Shown here: positions 16,492 through 25,277 of the stretch, piece after piece
How positions within the stretch are numbered: position 1 is the stretch's first letter
Layout: the number at the start of each line of letters is the position of its first letter
NCBI RefSeq assembly: GCF_003234365.2
Contig: NZ_CP126260.1
Coordinates: 3,596,001 to 3,660,000, forward strand
Direction of reading: 5' to 3'
Source: Curtobacterium sp. MCJR17_020
GTDB taxonomy: Bacteria; Actinomycetota; Actinomycetes; Actinomycetales; Microbacteriaceae
DNA length: 64,000 bases
Program-made: the position numbers and the translations under genes
The notes under the pieces: model-generated
Database searches by the model: none
Told to the model about the DNA's origin: nothing
Seen by the model: the letters and a program-made list of their open reading frames with translations, nothing else

Positions 16492-17436
16492 ATGCCGATC
16501 CCGGAGACCGCCGTCGCGCACCCGACCCCGTTCGTGGAGATCCCGCGGCACGAGTGGTCGCAGCTCGCACCCAAGGAGCACCTGTCGCTCACCGAGACCG
16601 AGATCGTGCAGCTGCGCGGTCTCGGCGACCGGTTGGACATGCAGGAGGTGCAGGAGGTCTACCTCCCGCTGTCGCGACTGCTGACGCTCTACGCCGCCGG
16701 CGCACGGAACCTGCACGCGTCGACATCGGCGTTCCTGGGTGACCGCGCCGGACGCACGCCGTTCGTGATCGGCGTCGCCGGGTCCGTCGCCGTCGGCAAG
16801 TCGACCGTCGCCCGACTGCTCCGCGAGCTGACGAAGCGTTGGCCGGACACCCCGCGGGTCGAACTGGTGACCACCGACGGCTTCCTGTACCCGAACGCCG
16901 AGCTCGAACGTCGCGGGATCATGGACCGCAAGGGCTTCCCGGAGTCCTACGACCGTCGCTCCCTGCTGCGGTTCGTCAGCCAGGTGAAGAGCGGCGCGAC
17001 CGAGGTCCGGGCGCCGTACTACTCGCACCTGGTCTACGACATCGTGCCGGATGCCGAGATCGTCGTCCGCCAGCCGGACATCCTCATCGTCGAGGGCCTG
17101 AACGTGCTCGCCCCGCCGGTGCACGGGCGGCTCGCGCTGTCCGACCTGTTCGACTTCACGATCTACGTCGACGCCAAGACCAAGGACATCGAGGCCTGGT
17201 ACGTCGACCGGTTCCTGGCCCTGCAGGAAGAGGCGTTCTCGAGCCCGGACTCGTTCTTCCACCGGTTCGCGAGCCTCTCCCGAGCGGACGCTGTGCAGAC
17301 GGCGACCCAGGTCTGGCGGGCGATCAACGAGCCGAACCTGCTCGAGAACGTCCTGCCGACCCGGTCCCGCGCGACCCTGGTGCTGAAGAAGGCCGCCGAC
17401 CACAAGGTGAACTCGGTCCTGCTCCGCAAGATCTAG
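16492..17436 (+). CDS. coaA: Pantothenate kinase, type I
   Basis: A 314-residue cytosolic enzyme that phosphorylates pantothenate, the first and feedback-controlled step of CoA synthesis. The P-loop is GVAGSVAVGKSTVARLL; VTTDGFLYPNAELERRGIMDRKGFP and VEGLNVL are signature segments of the bacterial CoaA family. Length is typical. It starts at ATG 16492, 16 bp after the hairpin that ends the peroxidase gene, so its promoter may lie within that repeat-bearing gap or transcription may read through. Confidence 0.96.
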   Translation: MPIPETAVAHPTPFVEIPRHEWSQLAPKEHLSLTETEIVQLRGLGDRLDMQEVQEVYLPLSRLLTLYAAGARNLHASTSAFLGDRAGRTPFVIGVAGSVAVGKSTVARLLRELTKRWPDTPRVELVTTDGFLYPNAELERRGIMDRKGFPESYDRRSLLRFVSQVKSGATEVRAPYYSHLVYDIVPDAEIVVRQPDILIVEGLNVLAPPVHGRLALSDLFDFTIYVDAKTKDIEAWYVDRFLALQEEAFSSPDSFFHRFASLSRADAVQTATQVWRAINEPNLLENVLPTRSRATLVLKKAADHKVNSVLLRKI

Positions 17437-17470
17437 CGCGGGCGCGGGATTGCGCCCCGGTACGGTCGAC

Positions 17471-17492
17471 GCGCCCCGAAGAGTCGGGGCGC
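17471..17492 (+). terminator. Hairpin after coaA
   Basis: GCGCCCCGA (17471-17479) and TCGGGGCGC (17484-17492) pair around AGAG, 35 bp after the coaA stop and before the convergent glmM end. It could serve both directions. The rest of the 137-bp gap (17437-17573) shows only GC-rich sequence without coding signs. Confidence 0.65.
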
Positions 17493-17573
17493 AACGACCG
17501 CAGCGGGGCGCGAGCGCAGGCTGCGCGGCGCAAGCGGCGCGCAGCGCAAGCACGGCCCCGCCCTCCGAGCCCC

Positions 17574-18947
17574 CTACGCGGCGTCGAGCGCCAGGCGCTC
17601 CTGCACGACGGCGGCGAGCTCCTCGGCGATGCGCTGGGCGTCGTCCTGCGAGGCGGCCTCGACCATCACGCGCACGACCGGCTCGGTGCCCGACGGACGG
17701 AGCAGCACGCGACCGGTGTCGCCGAGGGCCGCCGACGCCGCGGCCACGGCGTCCTGCACGCCCTGGTCGGCCAGCCCGTGCCGATCGACCCCGCGCACGT
17801 TGAGCAGCACCTGCGGGAACACCGTCATGCACGAGGCGAGCTCCTGCAGCGACTTCCCGGTGCGCGCCATCTCGGCGACCAGGTGCAGCCCGGTCAGGAT
17901 GCCGTCGCCCGTGGTGGCGTACTCGTTGAAGATGATGTGGCCGGACTGCTCGCCGCCGATGGAGTAGTCGCCCTCGTTCATCTTCTCGAGCACGTAGCGG
18001 TCGCCGACGCCGGCCTCGATCACGGTGATGCCCGCGTCGGCCATGGCGCGCTTGAGCCCGAGGTTGGACATGACCGTCGCGACGAGGGTGTCGTCCTTCA
18101 GGCGGCCGCGCTCCTGCAGCGACAGCGCCAGGATCGCCATGATCTGGTCACCGTCGATGGCGTTGCCGGCGGCGTCCACCGCAAGGCAGCGGTCGGCGTC
18201 GCCGTCGTGCGCGATGCCGACGTCGGCACCGGCAGCCAGGACGGCGCGGGACAGGTTGTCGATGTGGGTCGAGCCGACGCCGTCGTTGATGTTCCAACCG
18301 TCGGGCTCGGCGCCGATGAGCGTCACGCGGGCCCCGGCGTTCACGAACACCTCGGGCGAGACGCCGGCGGCAGCACCGTTGGCGCAGTCGAGCACGACGT
18401 GGAGCCCAGAGAGCCGGTGCGGCAGCGTGCCGAGCAGGTGGACGACGTAACGGTCCTCGGCGTCGGCGAACCGGGTGATCCGACCGACGTCGATGCCGGT
18501 GGGGGTCGGCGCGGAGTGGTCGTGCATGGCCGCTTCGATGCGGTCCTCGACCTCGTCCGGCAGCTTCCGACCACCCGTGGCGAAGAACTTGATCCCGTTG
18601 TCCGGGGCGGGGTTGTGCGACGCGGAGATCATCACGCCGAAGTCGGCGTCGATGTCCGCGACGAGGAACGCCGCAGCGGGGGTGGGGATGACCCCGGCGT
18701 CGAGCACGTCGACGCCGGCGGAGGCGAGCCCGGCCGCGACAGCGGACCCGAGGAACTCGCCGGAGACGCGCGGGTCGCGCGCCAGGACCGCGCGCGGGCG
18801 CGGTCGACCGGACGCCCGGCGGGCGTCGGCATGGTGTCCGTGTGTGAGGACGGCCGCGCTCGCCTGGGCAAGACCCAGTGCGAGCGCGGCCGTCAGCTCG
18901 CCGTTGGCGAGACCACGAACCCCGTCGGTACCGAACAGACGCGGCAT
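17574..18947 (-). CDS. glmM: Phosphoglucosamine mutase
   Basis: A 457-residue enzyme that converts glucosamine-6-phosphate to the 1-phosphate, continuing the GlmS pathway towards UDP-GlcNAc. It opens MPRLFGTDGVRGLAN, carries the phosphoserine loop MISASHNPAPDNGIKFF (Ser around residue 108), the metal-binding DGDADRCLAVD, and near the C-terminus LRPSGTEPVVRVMVE for phosphate binding. ATG 18947 follows the rpsI stop by 22 bp, so it is probably expressed from the rplM promoter, a common actinobacterial arrangement. Confidence 0.96.
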   Translation of the reverse strand: MPRLFGTDGVRGLANGELTAALALGLAQASAAVLTHGHHADARRASGRPRPRAVLARDPRVSGEFLGSAVAAGLASAGVDVLDAGVIPTPAAAFLVADIDADFGVMISASHNPAPDNGIKFFATGGRKLPDEVEDRIEAAMHDHSAPTPTGIDVGRITRFADAEDRYVVHLLGTLPHRLSGLHVVLDCANGAAAGVSPEVFVNAGARVTLIGAEPDGWNINDGVGSTHIDNLSRAVLAAGADVGIAHDGDADRCLAVDAAGNAIDGDQIMAILALSLQERGRLKDDTLVATVMSNLGLKRAMADAGITVIEAGVGDRYVLEKMNEGDYSIGGEQSGHIIFNEYATTGDGILTGLHLVAEMARTGKSLQELASCMTVFPQVLLNVRGVDRHGLADQGVQDAVAAASAALGDTGRVLLRPSGTEPVVRVMVEAASQDDAQRIAEELAAVVQERLALDAA

Positions 18948-18969
18948 TGCGATCTTCAGCCGGTGACGA

Positions 18970-19455
18970 CTAGCGCTTCGAGAACTGCGACGCCTTGCGG
19001 GCCTTCTTGAGACCGGCCTTCTTGCGCTCGATGACGCGGGCGTCACGGGTGAGGAAGCCGGCCTTCTTGAGGGTCGCGCGGTTGTTCTCGCGGTCGATCT
19101 CGTTCAGGGTGCGGGCGATGGCGAGGCGGAGTGCGCCGGCCTGACCCGAGGGGCCACCACCGGTGATGCGGGCGACGACGTCGTACGAGCCGAGGAGCTC
19201 GAGGACCTTGAACGGGTCGTTGATGAGCTGCTGGTGCAGCTTGTTCGGGAAGTAGTCCTCGAGCGAGCGACCGTTCACGACGAACGTGCCGGAGCCCGGA
19301 ACGAGGCGAACGCGCGCGATGGCCTCCTTGCGGCGCCCGACGGCACCGCCGGAGACGTTGAGGATCTGACGGGGAGCAGCCTCGGCAGCGGCGGGTGCGC
19401 TCTCCGTGGTGAAGCTCTCCGGGGTCTGGTCGAGGGAATCAGCGATCTGAGCCAT
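18970..19455 (-). CDS. rpsI: Ribosomal protein uS9
   Basis: A 161-residue small-subunit protein. The core runs from VGRRKEAIARVRLVPG to the C-terminal basic tail KKARKASQFSKR that reaches the P site. It is longer than E. coli S9 (130) by a ~33-residue N-terminal Ala/Glu/Pro-rich extension, a style repeated in other ribosomal proteins here. Second gene of rplM-rpsI-glmM. Confidence 0.98.
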   Translation of the reverse strand: MAQIADSLDQTPESFTTESAPAAAEAAPRQILNVSGGAVGRRKEAIARVRLVPGSGTFVVNGRSLEDYFPNKLHQQLINDPFKVLELLGSYDVVARITGGGPSGQAGALRLAIARTLNEIDRENNRATLKKAGFLTRDARVIERKKAGLKKARKASQFSKR

Positions 19456-19492
19456 GAGTTTCTCTATGTCCTTGAAGTCGTCGTGGCCGGAA

Positions 19493-19939
19493 CTACTGTG
19501 CGACCTGGTCGAAGATGTACGCCTTGGGCTGCTGCGCGGAGTGCGGGTGCTCCGCGCCGGCGTAGACCTTCAGCTTCTTGAGCTGCTCGCGACCGAGGGT
19601 GTTCTTCGGCAGCATGCCGCGGATCGCCTTCTCGACGGCGCGGGTGGGGTGCTTCTCGAGCATCTCCGGGTAGGAGGTCGCCGTCAGGCCGCCCGGGTAC
19701 CCCGAGTGGCGGTAGTAGACCTTCTTCGCGAGCTTCGAACCGGTCAGGGCGACCTTGTCGGCGTTCACGATGATGACGTAGTCACCCATGTCCATGTGCT
19801 GGGCGAAGGTGGCCTTGTGCTTGCCGCGCAGGAGCGCCGCGGCGTGGGTGGCGAGACGGCCGAGGACGACATCGGTCGCGTCGATGACGATCCAGTCGTG
19901 CTGGACGTCTGCCGGCTTCGGTGAGAACGTGCGAGTCAC
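19493..19939 (-). CDS. rplM: Ribosomal protein uL13
   Basis: A 148-residue large-subunit protein, recognised by WIVIDATDVVLGRLATHAA, GDYVIIVNADKVALTG and the C-terminal HPHSAQQPKAY. GTG 19939 gives VTRTFSPKPADVQHDW, the normal N-terminus in relatives; the frame continues upstream without meaning. A TTGACC/TAGGCT promoter lies about 140 bp upstream, leaving a 130-nt leader. Confidence 0.97.
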   Translation of the reverse strand: MTRTFSPKPADVQHDWIVIDATDVVLGRLATHAAALLRGKHKATFAQHMDMGDYVIIVNADKVALTGSKLAKKVYYRHSGYPGGLTATSYPEMLEKHPTRAVEKAIRGMLPKNTLGREQLKKLKVYAGAEHPHSAQQPKAYIFDQVAQ

Positions 19940-20079
19940 AGGAGTGCTGCTTTCGTGTCGAGGTGAGGAGTCCGTGAATCCCACTCCGGTCGGGGTTCCC
20001 CGCGGCAGAAGCCGGCGGAACGCCCGGATGGAGGGCTCATCTGACTGTCCGGCGCGCGTGGCGCACAGACCAAGGTGAG

Positions 20080-20109
20080 AGCCTAGCCGACGCGGGTCAC
20101 GTCGGTCAA
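20080..20109 (-). promoter_or_regulatory. Promoter of rplM-rpsI-glmM
   Basis: On the minus strand TTGACC (20104-20109) and TAGGCT (20080-20085) are spaced by 18 bases. It lies between the terminator of the upstream nuclease gene and rplM, exactly where a ribosomal promoter is needed. Confidence 0.8.
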
Positions 20110-20123
20110 ACGCAGCCACTGCC

Positions 20124-20165
20124 GGACGGGAGGCCCGTGGCGGCCTGGCCACGGGCCTCCCGTCC
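20124..20165 (-). terminator. 18-bp hairpin of the GGGAGGCCCG family, end of the nuclease gene
   Basis: Arms 20124-20141 and 20148-20165 pair perfectly around a 6-base loop, 31 bp after the nuclease stop codon. The outer arm GGACGGGAGGCCCG is the same unit as in the hairpin at 16421-16476. Confidence 0.85.
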
Positions 20166-20196
20166 GTCCTGCACTCGCGCCCACGGCGCGTGGGGA

Positions 20197-23100
20197 CTAC
20201 TCCCCAGCCGCCTGACGGCGACGGCGGACGATCAGGACGCCGGCACCCGCCGCGAGCAGCAGGAACGCGACCAGCGCACCGGCGCCGACGCCCTCGGCAC
20301 CCGTGAACGCGAGCTGCCCGTCAGCGGTGATCGTGATCGGGGTCCACCCGATCAGGCTCCCGTCCGCAGCCGTCACCGCGAGGCGGTGTGCGCCAGCGGG
20401 GGTGTCCGACGGGATCGTCACCCGGACCGTCCCGTCGGCGGCCACCGTCACGGTGCTGAGCAGCGTCGGGGTCGAGTACAGCCACACGTTCACCACGTCA
20501 CCCGCGTCCTGCGTGCCGACGGTCACGGTGATGGTCTCCCCCGCACGAGCCGACGACGGCGCCGAGACGCTCCCGCGGTTCGCGTCGGTCAGACCGGTCT
20601 CCGACGGGGCCACCGGCGGCACCGCCCCCGGAGCCGACGGGGTCGGAGCGGGGGTCGGCTTCGACGTGGGCGTCGGGGTCGGGGTCGTGCCGCCGTCACC
20701 CGGCGTCGGGGTCGGGGTCGGCACCGGAGTCGGGTCGGTCCCGGGGTCCGTGCCCGGGTCCGTGCCGGCAGCATCGAGGTCGAACCCGACCAGGATCGGG
20801 TCGTGGTCGCTCGCGCGGAACACGTCGTCGGTGTACAGATCCGACGCGTTGTAGTTGTAGCGGCTGTACTCCAGGCCCACCGACTCGACCGAGTTGATGT
20901 TCCAGATGTCCACGCCCGTGACCGTCTCGGTGGCGGCCGGGGACGCGAACACGTGGTCGAGCGACCCACTCAGGCCGGAGAACACGTACGAGTACTCGGT
21001 GCCGTCGAGCGCCGGGCCGAGGTCGGTGTAGCCGGCGTCGTCGAGGACGACCACCGGGTCCTCCTTGCTGTAGGCGTTGAAGTCGCCGAGCATGAACACC
21101 TTGTCGGTGCCGTACTGCGCCTGCATGTCGGTGGAGAAGGTCACGAGGGCCTTCGCCTGGCGCACCCGGTCGGCGTTCGAGGCGCCCTGGCCGTCACCCT
21201 GGTCGGCGTTCTCGCCGGTGCCGGAGCCCTTCGACTTGAAGTGGTTCGCGATCACCAGGAAGTCGTCGTCCGCGGTGCCGCCGACGGGGCGGAACGCGTC
21301 CGCGACGGGCTGCCGGGCGTTCGTGAAGGCGTCATCGAGCAGGATCGTCGACTCACCGACGGGGGCGACGCGGTCCTGCTTGTAGATGAGTGCGAGGCGG
21401 ATGACGTCCTCGCTCGCCGGGACGGTCGCGGGCGACTTCGCGTAGGCCCAGGTGTCCTCGCCGGTGGCGGCGTTCAGGGCGTCGACGAGCGTTGCGACCG
21501 CGGCGTCGCGGTCCTGGCCGAAGCGCGCCGAGTTCTCGATCTCCTCGAGCGAGACGACGTCGGCACCGAGGCCGTTGATCGCCTTGACGATCTTGACCTG
21601 CTGGCGCAGGAAGTCCTCTTCCTCAGCAGCACCGCGGGCGTCGCAGCCGGAGTTCACCGTGACGGGGTCGCCCGCACGGTCGGTGTAGTACGAGCAGCCG
21701 GTGAGCTGGTCACCTGTTGTCGGGAAGTAGTTCAGCACGTTGAACCCAGCGAGCTTGAGGTCACCACCGACGTCCTGCGGCTCGGCCTGCCGCACCTTCG
21801 AGAACGACGCGGGCAGGTCGGCCGCCGGGGTCGCACCGGTGATCGGCGCGGTCGGCTGGAACTTCCACCCGCTGTTGCGGTAGTCGAGGACGACCGGCTC
21901 CTCGAACGTGGCGGTCGCGCCGACGGTGACCGGCCCCTGGGTGAGCCACGACACCGGGATGCCCTGGTTGGCGTTCGTCAGGAAGTTGGTGCTGACACCG
22001 TCGTCGAGCGTGACCTTGCGCGCGGCGTTCGACGCCGCGGCGGCCGTCGCTGCGGCGCTGCCGGGGCGACCGACGTCGGTCGGCTGGACGAGCCGGCCGG
22101 CGCCGCTGGCGAGCACGACCTCGCCGTACTGGTTCGTCGTGTAGTTGTCGGCGACCGTGAAGGAGCCCTGCGGGGCGATGAGCATGCTCTCGAGCGACTC
22201 GCGCTGCGCGTCCGACGACGGGAACGCGACCGCTGCGGGCTGCGGGGCGACGACGGTGTCGGTGAGCTTCTCGAACGACGCCGTGTTCGACACCGTCAGC
22301 TCGGTCAGGCCGAAGTACTCGGAGACCCCACCGGTGACCCGCACGTGGTCACCCTCGGCCACCAGCCCGGCGGTCGCGGACGAGAAGACGAACACGGCGT
22401 CGGACGCGGTGTGGGTGCCGGGGTCGATCGCGCCACCGGTCCCCGGGGTCTGGATCGTGTAGCCGTTGAAGCCGCCGGACGCGTAGACCGCGGTCACGAC
22501 GCCGTCGGTGGTGACGGTCTTGCCGGCGTAGGGCGAGGTGTCCGTGGTGCCCTGCAGCTGCGCGATGGTCACGGCCTCGGCAGGGGCGCCGGGGTCCGTC
22601 GGCTCCGTCGGGTCCGTCGGGTCGGTGGGCTCCGTCGGGTCGGTCGGCGCAGCCGTCTCACCCGCGGCGTTCCGCGGGGTCAGGGTCGTCGTCACCGAGA
22701 AGTCCGCGCCGTTGTCGTCGGTGTCCGCCGTGCCCTGGCGGACCAGGCCGTTCGGCACGGCGTTCGCACCCTCGACGGTGCGCACGGTGCCCTCGTACGT
22801 GTTCGAGGCGCCGTAGCCGAGCAGGTCGACGACGCCCGCGGTGCCGGTCGCCACGGGACCCGCGGCGAGGGCCACCGGTGTGGCGGCGTTCGACAGCACG
22901 ATCGTGCCCGTGGTGCCGGAGGGGTTCAGCGACGCGGTGTCGTCCGCCGTCGGCAGGTCCGCACCGACCGCGGTGGCCCCACCGTTGCCGGCCATCGACA
23001 CCAGGAACGTGCCCTCGGCCGGCACGGTGCCCTCGAGCGCGCTCGTCGAGAAGGTGCCGGTGCTCGTCGCCGAGCGGTACTGCAGAGACCAGCCGTCGAG

Positions 23101-23310
23101 CGACACCGGGGCGTCGGTCGGGTTGCCGATCTCGATGAACTTCTGGTTGTAGAAGGCGCCGTTGCTGCCGGCCTTCAGGTAGGCCTCCTCGATGACGAGG
23201 CCACTCCCCTCGGGGTTCGCGGTCGCTGCGGTGACGGTGACGAGCGGGGCCGCGAGGAGTGTCGCAGCAGCCGTGGCGCACAGCAGAGTGCGCCCGAGGG
23301 AGTTGGGCAT
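20197..23310 (-). CDS. Secreted, wall-anchored ExeM/NucH-family endonuclease
   Basis: A 1037-residue protein. A Sec signal peptide covers about residues 1-31. A lamin-tail domain follows (LVIEEAYLKAGSNGAFYNQK, to ~150), then an acidic Thr/Pro/Asp linker (TEPTDPTDPTEPTDP), an OB-fold nucleic-acid domain (~248-345) and an endonuclease/exonuclease/phosphatase domain (~517-840) with SLEEIEN, ANHFKSKGSG, LGDFNAY and SDHDP catalytic motifs. After a Pro/Thr-rich spacer and an Ig-like segment comes LAFTG near residue 1002, a hydrophobic helix and VRRRRQ tail, the sorting signal for a class E sortase. It likely degrades extracellular DNA for nutrition or biofilm control. Confidence 0.92.
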   Translation of the reverse strand: MPNSLGRTLLCATAAATLLAAPLVTVTAATANPEGSGLVIEEAYLKAGSNGAFYNQKFIEIGNPTDAPVSLDGWSLQYRSATSTGTFSTSALEGTVPAEGTFLVSMAGNGGATAVGADLPTADDTASLNPSGTTGTIVLSNAATPVALAAGPVATGTAGVVDLLGYGASNTYEGTVRTVEGANAVPNGLVRQGTADTDDNGADFSVTTTLTPRNAAGETAAPTDPTEPTDPTDPTEPTDPGAPAEAVTIAQLQGTTDTSPYAGKTVTTDGVVTAVYASGGFNGYTIQTPGTGGAIDPGTHTASDAVFVFSSATAGLVAEGDHVRVTGGVSEYFGLTELTVSNTASFEKLTDTVVAPQPAAVAFPSSDAQRESLESMLIAPQGSFTVADNYTTNQYGEVVLASGAGRLVQPTDVGRPGSAAATAAAASNAARKVTLDDGVSTNFLTNANQGIPVSWLTQGPVTVGATATFEEPVVLDYRNSGWKFQPTAPITGATPAADLPASFSKVRQAEPQDVGGDLKLAGFNVLNYFPTTGDQLTGCSYYTDRAGDPVTVNSGCDARGAAEEEDFLRQQVKIVKAINGLGADVVSLEEIENSARFGQDRDAAVATLVDALNAATGEDTWAYAKSPATVPASEDVIRLALIYKQDRVAPVGESTILLDDAFTNARQPVADAFRPVGGTADDDFLVIANHFKSKGSGTGENADQGDGQGASNADRVRQAKALVTFSTDMQAQYGTDKVFMLGDFNAYSKEDPVVVLDDAGYTDLGPALDGTEYSYVFSGLSGSLDHVFASPAATETVTGVDIWNINSVESVGLEYSRYNYNASDLYTDDVFRASDHDPILVGFDLDAAGTDPGTDPGTDPTPVPTPTPTPGDGGTTPTPTPTSKPTPAPTPSAPGAVPPVAPSETGLTDANRGSVSAPSSARAGETITVTVGTQDAGDVVNVWLYSTPTLLSTVTVAADGTVRVTIPSDTPAGAHRLAVTAADGSLIGWTPITITADGQLAFTGAEGVGAGALVAFLLLAAGAGVLIVRRRRQAAGE

Positions 23311-23401
23311 GCCCGCACGCTACCGACCTGCGGAGTCCCTCAGGTTGCGTCGAGGTAAATGATTGCGTTCGGCAACATCACGGGCGGGCGCCCCGTTCAC
23401 G

Positions 23402-23650
23402 TCACGCTCCGCTCACGAGCCGGAAGAGCACCACGGCAACGGTGATCGCGTACCAGCCCGACAAGCCGCTCCGCTTGCGCGTGAGCCTCAGCGAGGCCGC
23501 GCCAGCGAGCACGGCGACCCCGGTCGCGACGAGTCGGATCAGGGGCGCCTGGCCGTCGACCCCGACGACCAACAGGCCGAGGGTTGCGATGACGACGAGC
23601 GTCGCGGTGCCGATTGATCGCCTTCGGTGGAGTGTTCTCTGGTCTGCCAC
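23402..23650 (-). CDS. Small membrane protein, fourth gene of the peptide/ABC cassette
   Basis: An 82-residue protein with no recognised family. After the Arg-rich stretch TLHRRRSIG come two hydrophobic segments (TATLVVIATLGLLVVGV and LIRLVATGVAVLAGAASL), then basic KRSG and a third (WYAITVAVVLFRLV). GTG 23650 follows the permease stop codon by 1 bp and has GGAGGTG upstream, so translation is coupled. Small multi-helix proteins at this position in peptide-antibiotic operons are often self-immunity proteins; that role is inference. Confidence 0.6.
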   Translation of the reverse strand: MADQRTLHRRRSIGTATLVVIATLGLLVVGVDGQAPLIRLVATGVAVLAGAASLRLTRKRSGLSGWYAITVAVVLFRLVSGA

Positions 23651-23651
23651 G

Positions 23652-24362
23652 TCACACCTCCGCTGAACGGGTGCGGAGCCAGCCTCCGACCAGCGGGACA
23701 CCGATCCACAGAAGCCCGGACGTCAACGAAGGCAGGAAGGGGGCACTGCCAGTCACCCCAGCTTGAATCGTGCTGAACCGGATGAAGTCCGACCAGGAGC
23801 CCGCGAGCGCCAGCGACGTATCGACGACGAGGATGATCAAGAGGACACTGACGAGAGCGAGTGCAAGGCCCCTGAGCGACGCACCGATGCCGAAGCCCAG
23901 GGCTGCCGCCGAGAGGGCGAGCGCCGCAACTTCTCCGAGTTGCGCAACAAAGGACGCAGACGACAACTCACCGCCGAGCGCGCAGGCCACCACGACCGAG
24001 ACAAGGGCCACAGCTGCGCTCGCGACGACCAGAACACCCACCATCGCAACACATGCACATCCGCGCGCGAGGTAGAGGGCGTCGCGCGACAGGCCAGTGA
24101 GAATTCCGTCGCGTTCCCCGCCGACCCGACCGTCACCCACGCCGAACACGACCCCGACGATCGCCGATGCGAGGGCCGCTGGGAGACCGACGATCACGAG
24201 CACTTCGCCGGCGCCGAAGGACGGAGCTGACTTCACCACCGAGACGCTGAGTACACCGCACGCGATGACCACCGCACACAACAGCGCGTACGCCGCGATT
24301 GCACCCTGCGTATCGGTGCGCTTTCGGAACTCCAGGAGTGAGCTCTGGACGAAGGAGATCAT
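23652..24362 (-). CDS. ABC transporter permease subunit (unassigned family)
   Basis: A 236-residue protein with about six hydrophobic helices and a short cytosolic N-terminus (MISFVQSSLLEFRKRTD). No strong family signature is visible, but size, topology and the 4-bp overlap with the upstream ATPase gene make it the membrane partner of that ATPase. The interhelix segment GGERDGILTGLSRDALYLARG resembles the cytosolic loop of ABC-2 permeases. It would either export the adjacent peptide or remove it from the producer's membrane. Confidence 0.75.
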   Translation of the reverse strand: MISFVQSSLLEFRKRTDTQGAIAAYALLCAVVIACGVLSVSVVKSAPSFGAGEVLVIVGLPAALASAIVGVVFGVGDGRVGGERDGILTGLSRDALYLARGCACVAMVGVLVVASAAVALVSVVVACALGGELSSASFVAQLGEVAALALSAAALGFGIGASLRGLALALVSVLLIILVVDTSLALAGSWSDFIRFSTIQAGVTGSAPFLPSLTSGLLWIGVPLVGGWLRTRSAEV

Positions 24363-25216
24363 CGCGTTTCACCTGCCAAGTACTCACCTTTGGAAGTCGT
24401 CGCGTAGAGGTCCTCGAGGTCGACCGCACGTTCCTCGACGCCGAAGACGTCGAGTGAGTTCTTGACCGCTTCACGAACCGCGTCCGGCGCAGGCAGATCG
24501 ACGCTCACCCATCCACTGCGCACCGTGCTCCTGTGGCCCTGCCGACCCAAGATGTCGATCAATGCGGCCGGGTCACTGACTCGAACGAGACAGCCCGTCC
24601 GTCCGGAGTGGTGCATCGACTCGATGCGAGTGATCGTTCCGGCACTGATGATCACCGCGACGTCGATGAACTGCGCCAGTTCGCTCAGAAGGTGACTCGA
24701 TACGACGACGGTCACGCCCCGGCTCCGCATGTCCGAGATGACCGCCCTGACCCACGAGATCCCGTTCGGGTCGAGCCCGTTCATCGGCTCGTCGAGGATC
24801 ACGAGGCCGGGGTCGCCGATGGTCGCCGCAGCAATCGCCAAGCGCATGCGCATCCCGAGAGACAGCGCACCGACCTTCCGGCGCGCAACGGACTCCAAAC
24901 CGGCTCGTCGGAGCGCGTCGTCCGCGACTTCCGCTCCCACTCGCGCATAGGAACCGCGGAGGCGGATCGTCTCGCGGACGGTCCGACCAGGGTGGAGTCC
25001 GTTGTCCGACAGAACGGCTCCGACGAGGGTCGGAGACGACGACAACCTTCCCGACGAGGCCGGGACCAGTCGCGCAAGGACTGCCATCAACGACGACTTC
25101 CCCGCCCCGTTCGGACCGATCAGGCCGTACACGACGCCTGGATCGAACCTGATGCTCACTCCGTCCAGGCGCGGACGACCACGCCCGCGCAGGCGAACGT
25201 CAACCATCTCAAGCAT
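24359..25216 (-). CDS. ABC transporter ATP-binding protein of the peptide cassette
   Basis: A 285-residue ATPase. Walker A GPNGAGKS (34-41), a modified signature LSLGM (118-122, in place of LSGGQ), Walker B LVILDE (138-143) and the H-loop His 175 in VVSSHLLSEL are all present. No membrane helices, so it needs the permease encoded next. AGGAG precedes ATG 25216. It lies 61 bp behind the peptide gene, with a hairpin in the gap. The group resembles BcrA/LanF-type immunity ATPases. Codons are less GC-rich than in the flanks. Confidence 0.88.
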   Translation of the reverse strand: MLEMVDVRLRGRGRPRLDGVSIRFDPGVVYGLIGPNGAGKSSLMAVLARLVPASSGRLSSSPTLVGAVLSDNGLHPGRTVRETIRLRGSYARVGAEVADDALRRAGLESVARRKVGALSLGMRMRLAIAAATIGDPGLVILDEPMNGLDPNGISWVRAVISDMRSRGVTVVVSSHLLSELAQFIDVAVIISAGTITRIESMHHSGRTGCLVRVSDPAALIDILGRQGHRSTVRSGWVSVDLPAPDAVREAVKNSLDVFGVEERAVDLEDLYATTSKGEYLAGETR

Positions 25217-25234
25217 GGCGCTCCTCTCGAGCTA

Positions 25235-25270
25235 CGGCTGCGGGGAGCGTCTCACCGCTCCCCGCAGCCG
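25235..25270 (-). terminator. Intercistronic 15-bp hairpin between peptide and ABC genes
   Basis: Arms 25235-25249 and 25256-25270 pair perfectly around TCTCAC. It begins 8 bases after the peptide stop codon and ends 18 bases before the ATPase start. This is the usual place for a partial terminator that lets the structural peptide be made in excess over transport and immunity proteins. Confidence 0.75.
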
Positions 25271-25277
25271 TCATCGA

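Noticed and set aside
20137..23358. A 1073-codon open frame on the plus strand opposite the nuclease gene
   Set aside because: It is Arg/Gly/Val-rich without domains and mirrors third-position GC bias of the real minus-strand gene, whose signal peptide, nuclease motifs and sorting signal are clear.
23394..23417. GTTCAC/GCTCAC direct repeat as a PhoP box for the nuclease gene
   Set aside because: The repeat units match poorly and the second lies inside the neighbouring gene, so phosphate control is not supported.
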